From Ferrimonas marina (GTDB lineage: Bacteria; Pseudomonadota; Gammaproteobacteria; Enterobacterales; Shewanellaceae): a DNA stretch of 64,000 nt. The position numbers and the translations under genes were made by a program. The stretch is from assembly GCF_900129905.1 (NCBI RefSeq), contig NZ_FQXG01000006.1:20580-84579 (forward strand), given 5' to 3'. The notes beneath the pieces were generated by a model. It was not told the origin of the DNA and did no database searches. It saw nothing but the letters and a program-made list of their open reading frames with translations. Of the stretch, positions 9,339 to 17,872 are shown in pieces; within the stretch, counting starts at the first letter, position 1; each line of letters begins with the position of its first letter.

Positions 9339-9839
9339 ATGTCTGAAGCAGCAACCAACAACGCCGCCAACACCGAACAGACCGCTCCGGCGTTCCAGAT
9401 CCAACGGGTTTACACCAAGGACATCTCCTTCGAAACCCCGAACTCCCCGGCCATCTTCCAGCAGGAGTGGAAGCCGGAAGTGAAGCTGGACCTGGATACT
9501 CGCAGCAACAAGCTGGCTGACGATGCCTACGAGGTGGTGATCTCCATCACCGTGACCACCAAGGTGGGCGAAGACGTGGCGTTCCTGTGCGAAGTGCAGC
9601 AGGCCGGTATCTTTACCATCGCCAACCTGCCGGATGCCCAACTGGCTCACGCCCTGGGTGCCGGTTGCCCGAACATCCTGTTCCCGTACGCCCGTGAAGC
9701 GGTAGCCAGTCTGGTTAACCGTGGCACCTTCCCGCCGCTGAACCTGGCACCGGTGAACTTCGATGCCCTGTTTGCTCAGTACCTGCAGAAGCGTCAGCAA
9801 GAAGCTGCTGCCGATCAGGGCGAGCAAGCCGGCGCGTAA
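9339..9839 (+). CDS. secB: Protein-export chaperone SecB
   Basis: SecB is a cytoplasmic tetrameric chaperone that keeps preproteins unfolded and hands them to SecA. ATG 9339 ([14 protein letters not shown]) is chosen over an upstream in-frame ATG at 9294 because GAAAGG precedes it and the 166 residues then match SecB plus a short acidic N-terminal extension. Conserved parts are [24 protein letters not shown]-like [11 protein letters not shown] and [19 protein letters not shown]. gpsA starts 25 bp later. Confidence 0.96.
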   Translation: MSEAATNNAANTEQTAPAFQIQRVYTKDISFETPNSPAIFQQEWKPEVKLDLDTRSNKLADDAYEVVISITVTTKVGEDVAFLCEVQQAGIFTIANLPDAQLAHALGAGCPNILFPYAREAVASLVNRGTFPPLNLAPVNFDALFAQYLQKRQQEAAADQGEQAGA

Positions 9840-9864
9840 TACAAGACGGATTGGAGCTTTTCAG

Positions 9865-10869
9865 TTGACTGAACAAGCTGAGATCACGGTACTGGGGGCG
9901 GGGTCGTACGGCACCGCCCTTGCTATTTCGCTGGCCCGCAATGGCCACCGTACCGTGTTGTGGGGCCACGACCCCGAGCACATGGCGACGCTGCAAAGCG
10001 AACGCCGTAACGAAGCCTTCCTGCCGGGCAATGCCTTCCCGGAGCCGCTGGTGGTCGAGGCCGATCTGGCCAAGGCCCTGGCCGCCTCCCGCAATGTGCT
10101 GGTGGTGGTCCCCAGCCATGTGTTTGGCGAGGTACTGCGTCGGGCTCAGCCGCTGATGCAACCGGGTACCCGGGTGGTGTGGGCCACCAAGGGCCTGGAG
10201 CCAAAGACCGGTCGCTTGCTGCAGGAGGTGGCTCGAGAGGTTCTCGGTGACGAGATCCCGCTGGCGATCCTGTCCGGCCCCACCTTTGCCAAAGAGATGG
10301 CCGCGGGCCTGCCCACTGCCATCTCCCTGGCGTCCACCGACAACGAGTTTGCCGAAGAGCTGGCTAACTTGCTGCACTGCGGTACCTGGATGCGGGTTTA
10401 CATCAACCCGGATTTTGTTGGTATGCAGCTCGGTGGTGCGGTGAAGAACGTCATCGCCATCGCCGCCGGGATGTCCGACGGCATCGGCTACGGTGCCAAC
10501 GCGCGCACCGCGCTGATCACCCGGGGCCTGGTGGAAATGTGCCGCTTGGGGGCTTCGCTGGGTTCCGACAAGGCCACCTTTATGGGGATGGCCGGATTGG
10601 GCGATCTGGTGCTTACCTGCACCGATAACCAGTCTCGCAACCGTCGCTTTGGTCTGGCCCTGGGTCAGGGCAAGGCGGTGGATCAGGCGATGGCGGAGAT
10701 CGGCCAGGTGGTCGAGGGCTATCGCAATGCCGAGGAGGTCTACCAACTGGCCAAGCGCCAGGGGGTGGAGATGCCAATCACCGATCAGCTGTACCAGGTG
10801 CTGTACCAGGACAAGCCGGTGAAAGAGGCAGCCCAGGCGCTGCTGGCGCGGGATATGAAAGCGGAATAA
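9865..10869 (+). CDS. gpsA: Glycerol-3-phosphate dehydrogenase [NAD(P)+]
   Basis: GpsA reduces dihydroxyacetone phosphate to sn-glycerol 3-phosphate for phospholipid synthesis. The start is set at TTG 9865 because GGAG lies 9 nt upstream and the protein then begins just before the dinucleotide-binding motif GAGSYGTA, giving 334 residues. Upstream in-frame starts would extend into secB. Further motifs are SGPTFAKEM, the catalytic-Lys region [14 protein letters not shown] and [12 protein letters not shown]. secB-gpsA is a conserved pair. Confidence 0.96.
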   Translation: MTEQAEITVLGAGSYGTALAISLARNGHRTVLWGHDPEHMATLQSERRNEAFLPGNAFPEPLVVEADLAKALAASRNVLVVVPSHVFGEVLRRAQPLMQPGTRVVWATKGLEPKTGRLLQEVAREVLGDEIPLAILSGPTFAKEMAAGLPTAISLASTDNEFAEELANLLHCGTWMRVYINPDFVGMQLGGAVKNVIAIAAGMSDGIGYGANARTALITRGLVEMCRLGASLGSDKATFMGMAGLGDLVLTCTDNQSRNRRFGLALGQGKAVDQAMAEIGQVVEGYRNAEEVYQLAKRQGVEMPITDQLYQVLYQDKPVKEAAQALLARDMKAE

Positions 10870-10893
10870 GCTGAGTAAGCTCAGTCTTGGTTC

Positions 10894-10930
10894 AAAAAGG
10901 GGGCGCGCTGCGTCCCCTTTTGTTGTTTTA
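10894..10930 (+). terminator. Rho-independent terminator after gpsA
   Basis: AAAAGGGG (10895-10902) pairs with CCCCTTTT (10914-10921) and is followed by a T-rich stretch (TGTTGTTTTA). Confidence 0.8.
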
Positions 10931-10953
10931 TTACATCATTTTGAGTGGGTACG

Positions 10954-12135
10954 ATGAAGGTAGATGTGGTGGTGATCGGCGCTGGCGCCGCGGGCTTGAT
11001 GTGTGCGGCCACGGCGGGGGCGCGCGGGCGCCAGGTGCTGGTGTTGGATCACGCCAAACAGGCGGGCAAGAAGATCCTGATCAGCGGTGGTGGCCGCTGC
11101 AACTTCACCAACATGGAGGTGCTGCCCAGCAACTTCCTGTGCGATAACCCCCACTTCGTTAAATCCGCCCTGGCTCAGTACAGCCACTGGGACTTTATCG
11201 CCATGGTGGCCCGCCATGGCATCGCCTACCACGAGCGCGATCATGGCCAGCTGTTTTGCGATGACTCCGCCAAGGAGATCGTGCAGATGCTGCTATCGGA
11301 GTGCGATCAGCACAATGTCCAGATCCGCCTGCGCAGTCAGATCGAATCGGTCAGCCGCGGTGAGCAGGGTTTCTCCCTGGCCACCAGCCAGGGCCGGATC
11401 CAGTGTGACAGCCTGGTGGTGGCCACCGGCGGGTTGTCGATGCCGAAGCTGGGGGCCACCCCCTACGGCTATCAACTGGCGGAGCAGTTTGGTCTGACGG
11501 TGAAGCCGACCCGGGCCGGTTTGGTGCCGCTGACCCTGCAGCCGGAGGATAAGCAGCATTTTGAGCCATTATCGGGGATCTCACTGACCACCACGGTGCA
11601 GGCGCTGCAGGGACCAGCGTTCACCGAGCAGCTGCTGATCACCCACCGCGGGGTTTCCGGCCCGGCGGTGCTGCAGGCGTCCAACTACCGTGGCGTTGGC
11701 GAGGCGGTCACCGTGGATCTGCTGCCCTCGGACGAGGTGGCGACGCTGCTGGCCGAGGCCAAGCAAAACACCCCGAAGCGTCAGTTGTTGACCGTGCTGA
11801 GTGACTGGTTGCCCGGCCGCCTGGCGGAGGCATTGATGGCGCGCCAGGGGTGGGCCAACGAGCAGATCGCCCAACTCAATAAGGCTCAGCTGGATGCTAT
11901 CGCCGACACCCTCAATCGATTCGAGCTTAAGCCCGCCGGTGATGAGGGTTATCGCACCGCCGAGGTGACCCTGGGCGGGGTGGATACCGACGCCATCAGC
12001 TCCAAGACCATGGAGTGCAAAACCGTACCGGGATTGTTCTTCGCCGGCGAGGTGATGGACGTAACCGGCTGGCTCGGTGGCTACAACTTCCAGTGGGCCT
12101 GGTCCTCCGGTTACGTGGCGGGTTTGAACGCCTGA
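10954..12135 (+). CDS. yhiN: BaiN/HI0933-family FAD-dependent oxidoreductase (YhiN-like)
   Basis: This is a flavoprotein of the HI0933 family with an N-terminal FAD-binding Rossmann motif VVIGAGAAGLMCA, then GKKILISGGGRCNFTN and a C-terminal GEVMDVTGWLGGYNFQWAWSSG, both highly characteristic. ATG 10954 is preferred over an in-frame GTG three codons upstream, giving 393 residues. It appears to be a monocistronic unit after the gpsA terminator. The physiological substrate is not established for E. coli YhiN. Confidence 0.93.
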   Translation: MKVDVVVIGAGAAGLMCAATAGARGRQVLVLDHAKQAGKKILISGGGRCNFTNMEVLPSNFLCDNPHFVKSALAQYSHWDFIAMVARHGIAYHERDHGQLFCDDSAKEIVQMLLSECDQHNVQIRLRSQIESVSRGEQGFSLATSQGRIQCDSLVVATGGLSMPKLGATPYGYQLAEQFGLTVKPTRAGLVPLTLQPEDKQHFEPLSGISLTTTVQALQGPAFTEQLLITHRGVSGPAVLQASNYRGVGEAVTVDLLPSDEVATLLAEAKQNTPKRQLLTVLSDWLPGRLAEALMARQGWANEQIAQLNKAQLDAIADTLNRFELKPAGDEGYRTAEVTLGGVDTDAISSKTMECKTVPGLFFAGEVMDVTGWLGGYNFQWAWSSGYVAGLNA

Positions 12136-12218
12136 GCCCCGGTTCACACCAGCGCCCTTATTGGCGCGGCGGATTCCAATCCCAGGTGGAGGCGCTTTGT
12201 CCTTGGGTTTTTCCGCCA

Positions 12219-12239
12219 AGCCAGCGTAAATCGCTGGCT
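12219..12239. repeat. Perfect short inverted repeat
   Basis: AGCCAGCG, a 5-nt loop and CGCTGGCT lie in the 209-bp gap before the GGDEF-EAL gene. There is no T-tract on either side, so it is not a convincing terminator. Confidence 0.5.
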
Positions 12240-12344
12240 AAACAAGGCGATGAGGTGAATGTAAGGTATCTGCTCCGGTGCTGGTTGCGACCCTGTGCTG
12301 CGCCGTTATGCTAGGGGGACGACAAAGATAATAAGGACATTGTC

Positions 12345-14822
12345 TTGGCCCTTGGCAATCCGAAACCCTGGCCCTCTTCTCTGCCCCTGGTGGTGCTGAT
12401 CCCCGCGGTGCTGCTGTGTGCGCTGGGAACCCTGATTGCCCTCGATTTCTTTCAAGGCCGCGACATGATGCGCGCCCACCTCAAACAGGCCCAGGAACAC
12501 CTGCTGATGCAGCGTGCCCGCCAGATGGAGCAGTTGCTGGTGGCGGCGGGCCCGAGCCGGATCGGCGATGTCGCAGAGCAGAGCCTGCTGCAGTGGGCGC
12601 AGGAGGAGGAGTTGCTGGCGGCGGCCATCGTCGACCGGGATCAGCGCATCTATTTTGGCAGTCGCCTGGTGTGGCGCGGCGGTCAAGCCAGCCGCCTGCT
12701 GGAGGGCTACGAGAACGAGCGGGCGCGCAAGGCGCTGCTCAGTGGCCTGCCCAAGGTGCTGTCCGATCCGCAACGAGGCAGCCTGCATCTCTACTATCCC
12801 CTGGCCCAGCTCAAGCCCCATATGCAACCACGCCTGATCTACATGGAGCAGGACCTGACGGCGCTAAACCAGATAAGCCAGGATCTGTTCGTCCAGCGGT
12901 TGTTTAACCTGTGGAGCTTTGGCCTGGTGCTGTTGCTGCTGCTGTGGGCCATCGGCCATCGCTGCCTGGCTCAGCCGCTGCAACAGATCCAGCAGCAGAG
13001 CCGGCGACTGGGGGAGTCCACCCTGGACATGCTGCCGCAGAGCCGGATCAAAGAGTTTGACCAGCTGATCCTGACCCTGGGTCAGGCCAACAGTCGCCTG
13101 CGCCAGGGCTATGCCCAGCTGGTGGAGAGCGAGCAGCGCTGGCTCTACGCGGTGGAAGGGATCAAGGCCGGGGTCTGGGACTGGTACCTGGATAGCCAGC
13201 GGGTCTACTTCTCCCACCATTGGAAGGCGATGCTGGGCTACCGGGACGATGAACTGATGGCCAGTTACGCCGCCTGGGAGCAGCGGCTGCATCCGGATGA
13301 TCGCGAGCGGGTGGTGCGTCAGCTGGAGGAGTACGTGGCCGCCAAGTCCGGTCTGTTCGAGAACCTCTATCGCCTGCGCCACCGCGAAGGTCACTACGTC
13401 TGGGTTCAGGATCGGGCGCTGATCGTCGATTGGGATGCCAATGGCGATCCCTGCCGTATTGTCGGTTCCCACCTGGATGTGTCGGACGAGGTCGGACGCC
13501 GCAGCCATGAGCGACGCGATAACAACAACGCCAGCCGGATGGCGGTGGTCAGTCAGCTGGAGACGCTGCTGACCCAGCTGGAGACCCCGGGCTATGCGCT
13601 GCTGTTCTACCTCGACATGGACGATTTCAAGCTGATCAACGACGCCCACGGCTACGAGGCCGGCGATAGGCTGCTGGCCCAGGTGCAAACCCGCCTGGAG
13701 AAGTTGTGGCCGGACGCAACCTTGTTGCGGCGGATGCAGGGGGACGAGTTCGTGGTGCTGCTGACCGGCTTGGATCCCCAGCGCCAGGCCCTGGTCAGCC
13801 AGGCCCAGGAGGCGGCGGAGTCGATCCTGCAGGCGGTGTCCCAGGGGTGGCTGCTCGAGGGCGAGGCCCTGCATCTGGGCACCAGCGTCGGCATGACCCT
13901 GTTCCAGCCCGGACCGCAGTTGCGGGGGGCGGAGCTGTTGACCCAGGCTGAGCTGGCGGTCTACCAGTGCAAGGCGCAGGGCCGCGGCGGCTATGTGCTG
14001 TACAAATCGGATCTGCAGCAGAAGGTGCGCCAGCAGCTGTGGCTGCGGGATGCGCTGAGTCAGGGGCTGAACCAGGGCGAGATCAGCCTCTACTACCAAC
14101 CCATCATGGACGCCAGCGGCAATATCCACGCCGCCGAGGCGCTGCTGCGCTGGCACAACCCCCAGCGTGGCGAGATCGTCCCCAACCAGTTCCTGCCGGT
14201 GGCGGAGCGCTATGGCCTGTGCCATGAGCTGGCAGAGCTGCAACTGGCCCAGGCTTGTCGCGACATGGCGGTGATGCGCCGCTATGGCCTGTCGGAGATG
14301 ATGATCAACGTCAGCCCCCGTCAGTTGCTGTGGCCGCCGTTCGTCGATCGCCTGCTGCACCACCTGGAGGAGCAGGGTCTGCCGGCCAAGATGCTGGTGC
14401 TGGAGCTGTCGGAGCATCACCTGCCCAAGGTGGATAAGGCGCTGTTGCTGGTGCTGACCCGGCTGAAGGACATCGGGGTGCGGTTGGCATTGGATAACTT
14501 CGGTGCCGGCTTCCTGGCCCTGTCGCAACTGGGCCAGCTGCCGGTGCGTCGCCTCAAGCTCGACACCCGCTACCTCTGTGGCGGCGGGAATGAACCCGCC
14601 CGACCGCTGTTGATGGCCCAGGCGGACCTGGCGGAGGCGCTGCAGCTGGAATGGATGGCGGAAGGGGTGGACGACGAGTCCTGCTACCGCCTATTGCAGG
14701 AGCGCGGCTGCGAGCGCTTCCAGGGCTACCTGTTCAGCGCGCCGCGGCCGCTGGATGGCTTTCTTTCCCTGTTGCGGACCAAGGGGCAGATCCCGCCTCG
14801 TACCACGACAGAATTGAGCTGA
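12345..14822 (+). CDS. Membrane PAS-GGDEF-EAL protein with degenerate catalytic motifs
   Basis: This 825-residue inner-membrane protein has TM1 at about 13-36, a periplasmic sensor region, TM2 at about 187-205 followed by a short HAMP-like linker, a PAS_3-type domain (about 265-385), GGDEF (about 400-560) and EAL (about 570-810). The start is TTG 12345 with AAGGA 7 nt upstream. The GGDEF signature reads QGDEF (465-469). In the EAL domain EALLRW (598-603) is intact, but the usual DDFG reads DNFG (D717, N718) and AEGVE reads AEGVD (776). Diguanylate cyclase activity is therefore doubtful and phosphodiesterase activity uncertain; it may be a c-di-GMP or CsrD-like regulator. The 3' end overlaps convergent pldB by 89 bp. 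Confidence 0.9.
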   Translation: MALGNPKPWPSSLPLVVLIPAVLLCALGTLIALDFFQGRDMMRAHLKQAQEHLLMQRARQMEQLLVAAGPSRIGDVAEQSLLQWAQEEELLAAAIVDRDQRIYFGSRLVWRGGQASRLLEGYENERARKALLSGLPKVLSDPQRGSLHLYYPLAQLKPHMQPRLIYMEQDLTALNQISQDLFVQRLFNLWSFGLVLLLLLWAIGHRCLAQPLQQIQQQSRRLGESTLDMLPQSRIKEFDQLILTLGQANSRLRQGYAQLVESEQRWLYAVEGIKAGVWDWYLDSQRVYFSHHWKAMLGYRDDELMASYAAWEQRLHPDDRERVVRQLEEYVAAKSGLFENLYRLRHREGHYVWVQDRALIVDWDANGDPCRIVGSHLDVSDEVGRRSHERRDNNNASRMAVVSQLETLLTQLETPGYALLFYLDMDDFKLINDAHGYEAGDRLLAQVQTRLEKLWPDATLLRRMQGDEFVVLLTGLDPQRQALVSQAQEAAESILQAVSQGWLLEGEALHLGTSVGMTLFQPGPQLRGAELLTQAELAVYQCKAQGRGGYVLYKSDLQQKVRQQLWLRDALSQGLNQGEISLYYQPIMDASGNIHAAEALLRWHNPQRGEIVPNQFLPVAERYGLCHELAELQLAQACRDMAVMRRYGLSEMMINVSPRQLLWPPFVDRLLHHLEEQGLPAKMLVLELSEHHLPKVDKALLLVLTRLKDIGVRLALDNFGAGFLALSQLGQLPVRRLKLDTRYLCGGGNEPARPLLMAQADLAEALQLEWMAEGVDDESCYRLLQERGCERFQGYLFSAPRPLDGFLSLLRTKGQIPPRTTTELS

Positions 14823-15702
14823 CTGCCTGCTTCCGCAGGCTGTCCCGCTCGATCAGGATCTCATGCTTGGCCTCGGCCAGGTGTTCCAGCTGATGCCGTG
14901 ACTGGCGCTGGCAGAAGCGGGTCTGCGCCTGGTTGCAGACGATGCTGTCCTGCCCCGCCTGCAGCACCAGCAGCGGGGTGCTCACCTCCAACTGACTCAG
15001 CACCTCGGTGGCGGCCAATGCCTGGCTCAGCCAGTGATTACTGGGATCCCCCAACTGCACCTGCGGTACCTGCTGGTAGATCTGGCGAAACGCCTGGTAC
15101 TGCTCGAGATCGCCGGTCAGCTCGTTGCGCTCAAAGGGCACAGGATCGTAATCGTGGCCGCCGGGCACATAGCGACTTGGCAGCAGTCGGGCCAGGGTGC
15201 GGATCACCGGCTGCAGCAGCGGTGCCGGCGCCGGCAGACGGATGCCGTACATCGGCGCGGTCACGGCAGCGCGGTCAAAGTGGTCAGGATAGAGTGACAG
15301 GTAGAGGGTGGCGATGGCGCCCCCCATGGAGTGTCCCAGCAGGTAATGGAGGCGGTGGCCATCGGGAGCCACGTACTCCTGGTAGAACTGGGCCATGTCC
15401 TCCAGGTAGTCGTCGAACCGGTTGACGTGACCGACGTGAGGGTTGGCCAGCATTCGCCCGGACAGGCCCTGGCCGCGGTGATCCCACAGATAGACGCTGA
15501 AGCCCTGTTGATGGAGCTGCTCCGCCAATGGCCAGTACTTGAGGAAGGTCTCGATCCGGCCGTTGCTCACCACAATGGCGCCCTTGGGCTCAGGGTGACG
15601 CAGGATAGCAAAGCGGATGTCGATGCCGTCCACGCCGGTGAACTGGCCATGCTGGGCTTGCTGCCACAACGGCCAGTGCCCCATTACCTGGTCCAGACTC
15701 AT
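14734..15702 (-). CDS. pldB: Alpha/beta hydrolase, lysophospholipase L2 (PldB) family
   Basis: The 322 residues form an alpha/beta hydrolase with nucleophile elbow GHSMGG (about 124-129) and a late His in AKHEILIERD. The block YLWDHRGQGLSGR and the long lid region match PldB-type lysophospholipases or monoglyceride lipases. There is no clear signal peptide. The start overlaps the end of the upstream DUF1244 gene by 4 bp. The C-terminal tail (about 30 residues, ending AAAAR) extends over the end of the convergent GGDEF-EAL gene. Confidence 0.88.
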   Translation of the reverse strand: MSLDQVMGHWPLWQQAQHGQFTGVDGIDIRFAILRHPEPKGAIVVSNGRIETFLKYWPLAEQLHQQGFSVYLWDHRGQGLSGRMLANPHVGHVNRFDDYLEDMAQFYQEYVAPDGHRLHYLLGHSMGGAIATLYLSLYPDHFDRAAVTAPMYGIRLPAPAPLLQPVIRTLARLLPSRYVPGGHDYDPVPFERNELTGDLEQYQAFRQIYQQVPQVQLGDPSNHWLSQALAATEVLSQLEVSTPLLVLQAGQDSIVCNQAQTRFCQRQSRHQLEHLAEAKHEILIERDSLRKQAVSSILSWYEAGSAPWSATGKESHPAAAAR

Positions 15703-16004
15703 TGGCCGGACTTGGCCTTCTGACGTGCTTCAAAGGCGGCCAGCTGCTCCGGGGTGGCCTCGGGCTGATGGTTGGCCTTCCACTCGCTGTAGGGCATGCC
15801 GTAGATCGCTTCGCGGGCGGCGTCGTAATCGATCTCGATGCCCTTCTCCTTGGCTTCCGCCATGTACCACTTGGACAGGCAGTTACGACAGAACCCCGCC
15901 AGGATCATCAGGTCGATGTTTTGCACGTCCTTGTTGGCGTCTAGGTGTTGCAGCAGGCGGCGCAGGACGGCGGCCTGGAGTTCGGTTTCAGTCTGCTTGT
16001 CCAT
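15699..16004 (-). CDS. DUF1244 family protein
   Basis: This small cytoplasmic protein of 101 residues has the family block AGFCRNCLSKWYMAEA with a CxxC pair and the end motif YGMPYSEWKANHQ. Its function is unknown. It overlaps pldB by 4 bp and lies 9 bp after the DUF885 gene, so these three genes look like one operon. Confidence 0.88.
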   Translation of the reverse strand: MDKQTETELQAAVLRRLLQHLDANKDVQNIDLMILAGFCRNCLSKWYMAEAKEKGIEIDYDAAREAIYGMPYSEWKANHQPEATPEQLAAFEARQKAKSGQ

Positions 16005-16013
16005 GGTGTCCTC

Positions 16014-17750
16014 TTATTGGTTGGCGCCGGTCTCGACGCGGGGTTGTTGCTCCAGCCACTGGCCCATCTGCTGCTCCAGTTCGGTCAACGGCAGGCTGCC
16101 ATTGGTCAGCAGGGCGTCGTGGAAGTGGCGGATATCAAAGTCATCACCCAGGGTTTCCTCCGCCTGGTGACGCAGGCGCCAGAGGGTGAGCTCGCCAATC
16201 TTATAGGAGAGGGCCTGGCCCGGCCAGCCGATGTAGCGGTCGATCTCGGTGCCCACGTTGTGCAGCGACAGGGCGGTGTTGTCGGCCAGGAAGGCCACTG
16301 CCTGCTCGCGACTCCAGCCCTTGGCGTGCATGCCGGTATCCACCACCAGGCGGCAGGCGCGCCACATCTCGTAGGTTAAACGGCCAAAGTTGCTGTAGGG
16401 ATCCTGGTAGAAGCCCGCCTCCAGCCCCAATTTCTCCGCGTAGAGCCCCCAGCCCTCACCAAAGGCACTGATGTAGCTGAAGCGTCGCAACGGGTGCATC
16501 GCCTGCTCCTGGCTCAGGGCGATCTGCAGGTGGTGGCCGGGTACCGCCTCGTGCAGGGTCAGCGCTTCCATCTCGTAAAGCGGGCGCTTATCCAGGGCGT
16601 AGGTGTTGACCCAGTAGTAGCCGGGCTGGTCGTCGGCGGCGGCACTGGCGTAGCGTCCGGTGGTGTACTTGGGGGCGATGGCCGCCGGTACCGGCTTAAT
16701 GCCGTAGGGGGTGCGCGGCAGGGTAGCAAAGAACTGCGGCAGCGAGGCGTCGGCCTGCTTGGCCAGGAAGGAGGCGTACTGCAGCAGCTCCCGCGGCGTC
16801 TTGGCATAGAACTGGGGATCGGTACGCAGGAAATGGAGGAACTCGGCAAAGCTGCCATCAAACTCCACCTGCTGGATCACCGCCTCCATCTCGGCGCGGA
16901 TCCGGGCGACCTCCTGCAGTCCCAGGGCATGCACCTCGTCGACGCTCATCGACAGGGTGGTGAAGTGACGGACCCGGTTGGCGTAGAAGGCCTCGCCATC
17001 GGGCAGCTCAACCGCGGCGATGCTGGTGCGGGCCGCCGGGTAGTACTCCTCGACAAAGAACCGGTGAAAGGCCTGGTAGCTGGGCAGTATGCCATCGCGG
17101 ATCAGCGCCAGTCCCTGCTGCTGGGCCTCGCTGTCGTCCAGGGCTGCCAGCGGCTGGTAGAAGGGGCTCTGCTCCGGCTCGGTGATGTAGGCGGCGATGC
17201 TGTCGGCAGTGCCGCTCAGCACCACCCGGGGCAGGGTGTGGCCGCTGGCCATGCCCTGGCGCATCCAGGCAATCTGCTGATCGAAGTAGCGGGGCACCGC
17301 AGCTAAGCGCTGCAGGTAAGCCTGGGTTTTGGCGTCGGAGTCGAGCCGGGCGGTGCGGGCAAAACCGGGCAGGTAGGCGTAGAAGCCCGCCTCGGCGTCC
17401 AGCGGCATGGTGTAGGCGGCAAAGCGGTAGCGATCAACCCGGTTCTGCAACTGGTAGCGCAGCATTGCCAGATCTGCCTGTTCCTGGCTATTGAGGCTGC
17501 TTGCCTCTATCTGCTTGGCCTGCTCCAGCAGTGCCAGCTCCTGCTGGTGTTTGTGCGCCAGGGTCTCGGGGCTGAGATCCGGCAGCTGGGCCGCCGCCTC
17601 CGGGCGACCAAAGCGCTCGGCCAGCAGGGGATCGTAATCCAGCCGCAGCTGCCAGGCTTGATCCATCAGCGATTGGACGTCGGGGCTGGGGGGCGTGGGG
17701 GTGGCACAGGCGCTGAGCAGCAGCACCAATGCCAGCAGGCGAAAGATCAT
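16014..17750 (-). CDS. DUF885 family lipoprotein, putative zinc peptidase
   Basis: This 578-residue protein starts with a lipoprotein signal peptide ending in LLSAC (Cys near 15), so it is probably envelope-anchored. The C-terminal half has the DUF885 metal-site motif TLHEAVPGHHLQ (HExxxGHH) and a downstream EGWGLYAEKLG that likely supplies another ligand. DUF885 members are regarded as metallopeptidases, but a substrate cannot be read from the sequence. It is first in a minus-strand set with DUF1244 and pldB. Confidence 0.9.
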   Translation of the reverse strand: MIFRLLALVLLLSACATPTPPSPDVQSLMDQAWQLRLDYDPLLAERFGRPEAAAQLPDLSPETLAHKHQQELALLEQAKQIEASSLNSQEQADLAMLRYQLQNRVDRYRFAAYTMPLDAEAGFYAYLPGFARTARLDSDAKTQAYLQRLAAVPRYFDQQIAWMRQGMASGHTLPRVVLSGTADSIAAYITEPEQSPFYQPLAALDDSEAQQQGLALIRDGILPSYQAFHRFFVEEYYPAARTSIAAVELPDGEAFYANRVRHFTTLSMSVDEVHALGLQEVARIRAEMEAVIQQVEFDGSFAEFLHFLRTDPQFYAKTPRELLQYASFLAKQADASLPQFFATLPRTPYGIKPVPAAIAPKYTTGRYASAAADDQPGYYWVNTYALDKRPLYEMEALTLHEAVPGHHLQIALSQEQAMHPLRRFSYISAFGEGWGLYAEKLGLEAGFYQDPYSNFGRLTYEMWRACRLVVDTGMHAKGWSREQAVAFLADNTALSLHNVGTEIDRYIGWPGQALSYKIGELTLWRLRHQAEETLGDDFDIRHFHDALLTNGSLPLTELEQQMGQWLEQQPRVETGANQ

Positions 17751-17822
17751 GACCGCATTCCTTGTTGTTGTTTTCCATGTCTTTGTTCAGACCACAACAG
17801 TGTAACCAAGGAGGGTAGCTGG

Positions 17823-17852
17823 AAAAAAGTACGCCGCCCATGTGGGCGGCGT
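17823..17852 (-). terminator. Terminator of hemN
   Basis: A 10-bp perfect stem ACGCCGCCCA/TGGGCGGCGT (17831-17852) is followed on the minus strand by ACTTTTTTCC. Confidence 0.85.
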
Positions 17853-17872
17853 CGTCATCATTGCTGGTGAGC

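Noticed and set aside
12219-12239. Terminator before the GGDEF-EAL gene
   Set aside because: The perfect hairpin lacks a T-tract on both strands, so it is listed only as an inverted repeat.
12864-14528. Minus-strand open frame of 554 codons opposite the GGDEF-EAL gene
   Set aside because: It is a shadow of a clear multidomain protein and has a biased composition (Gln/Leu/His).
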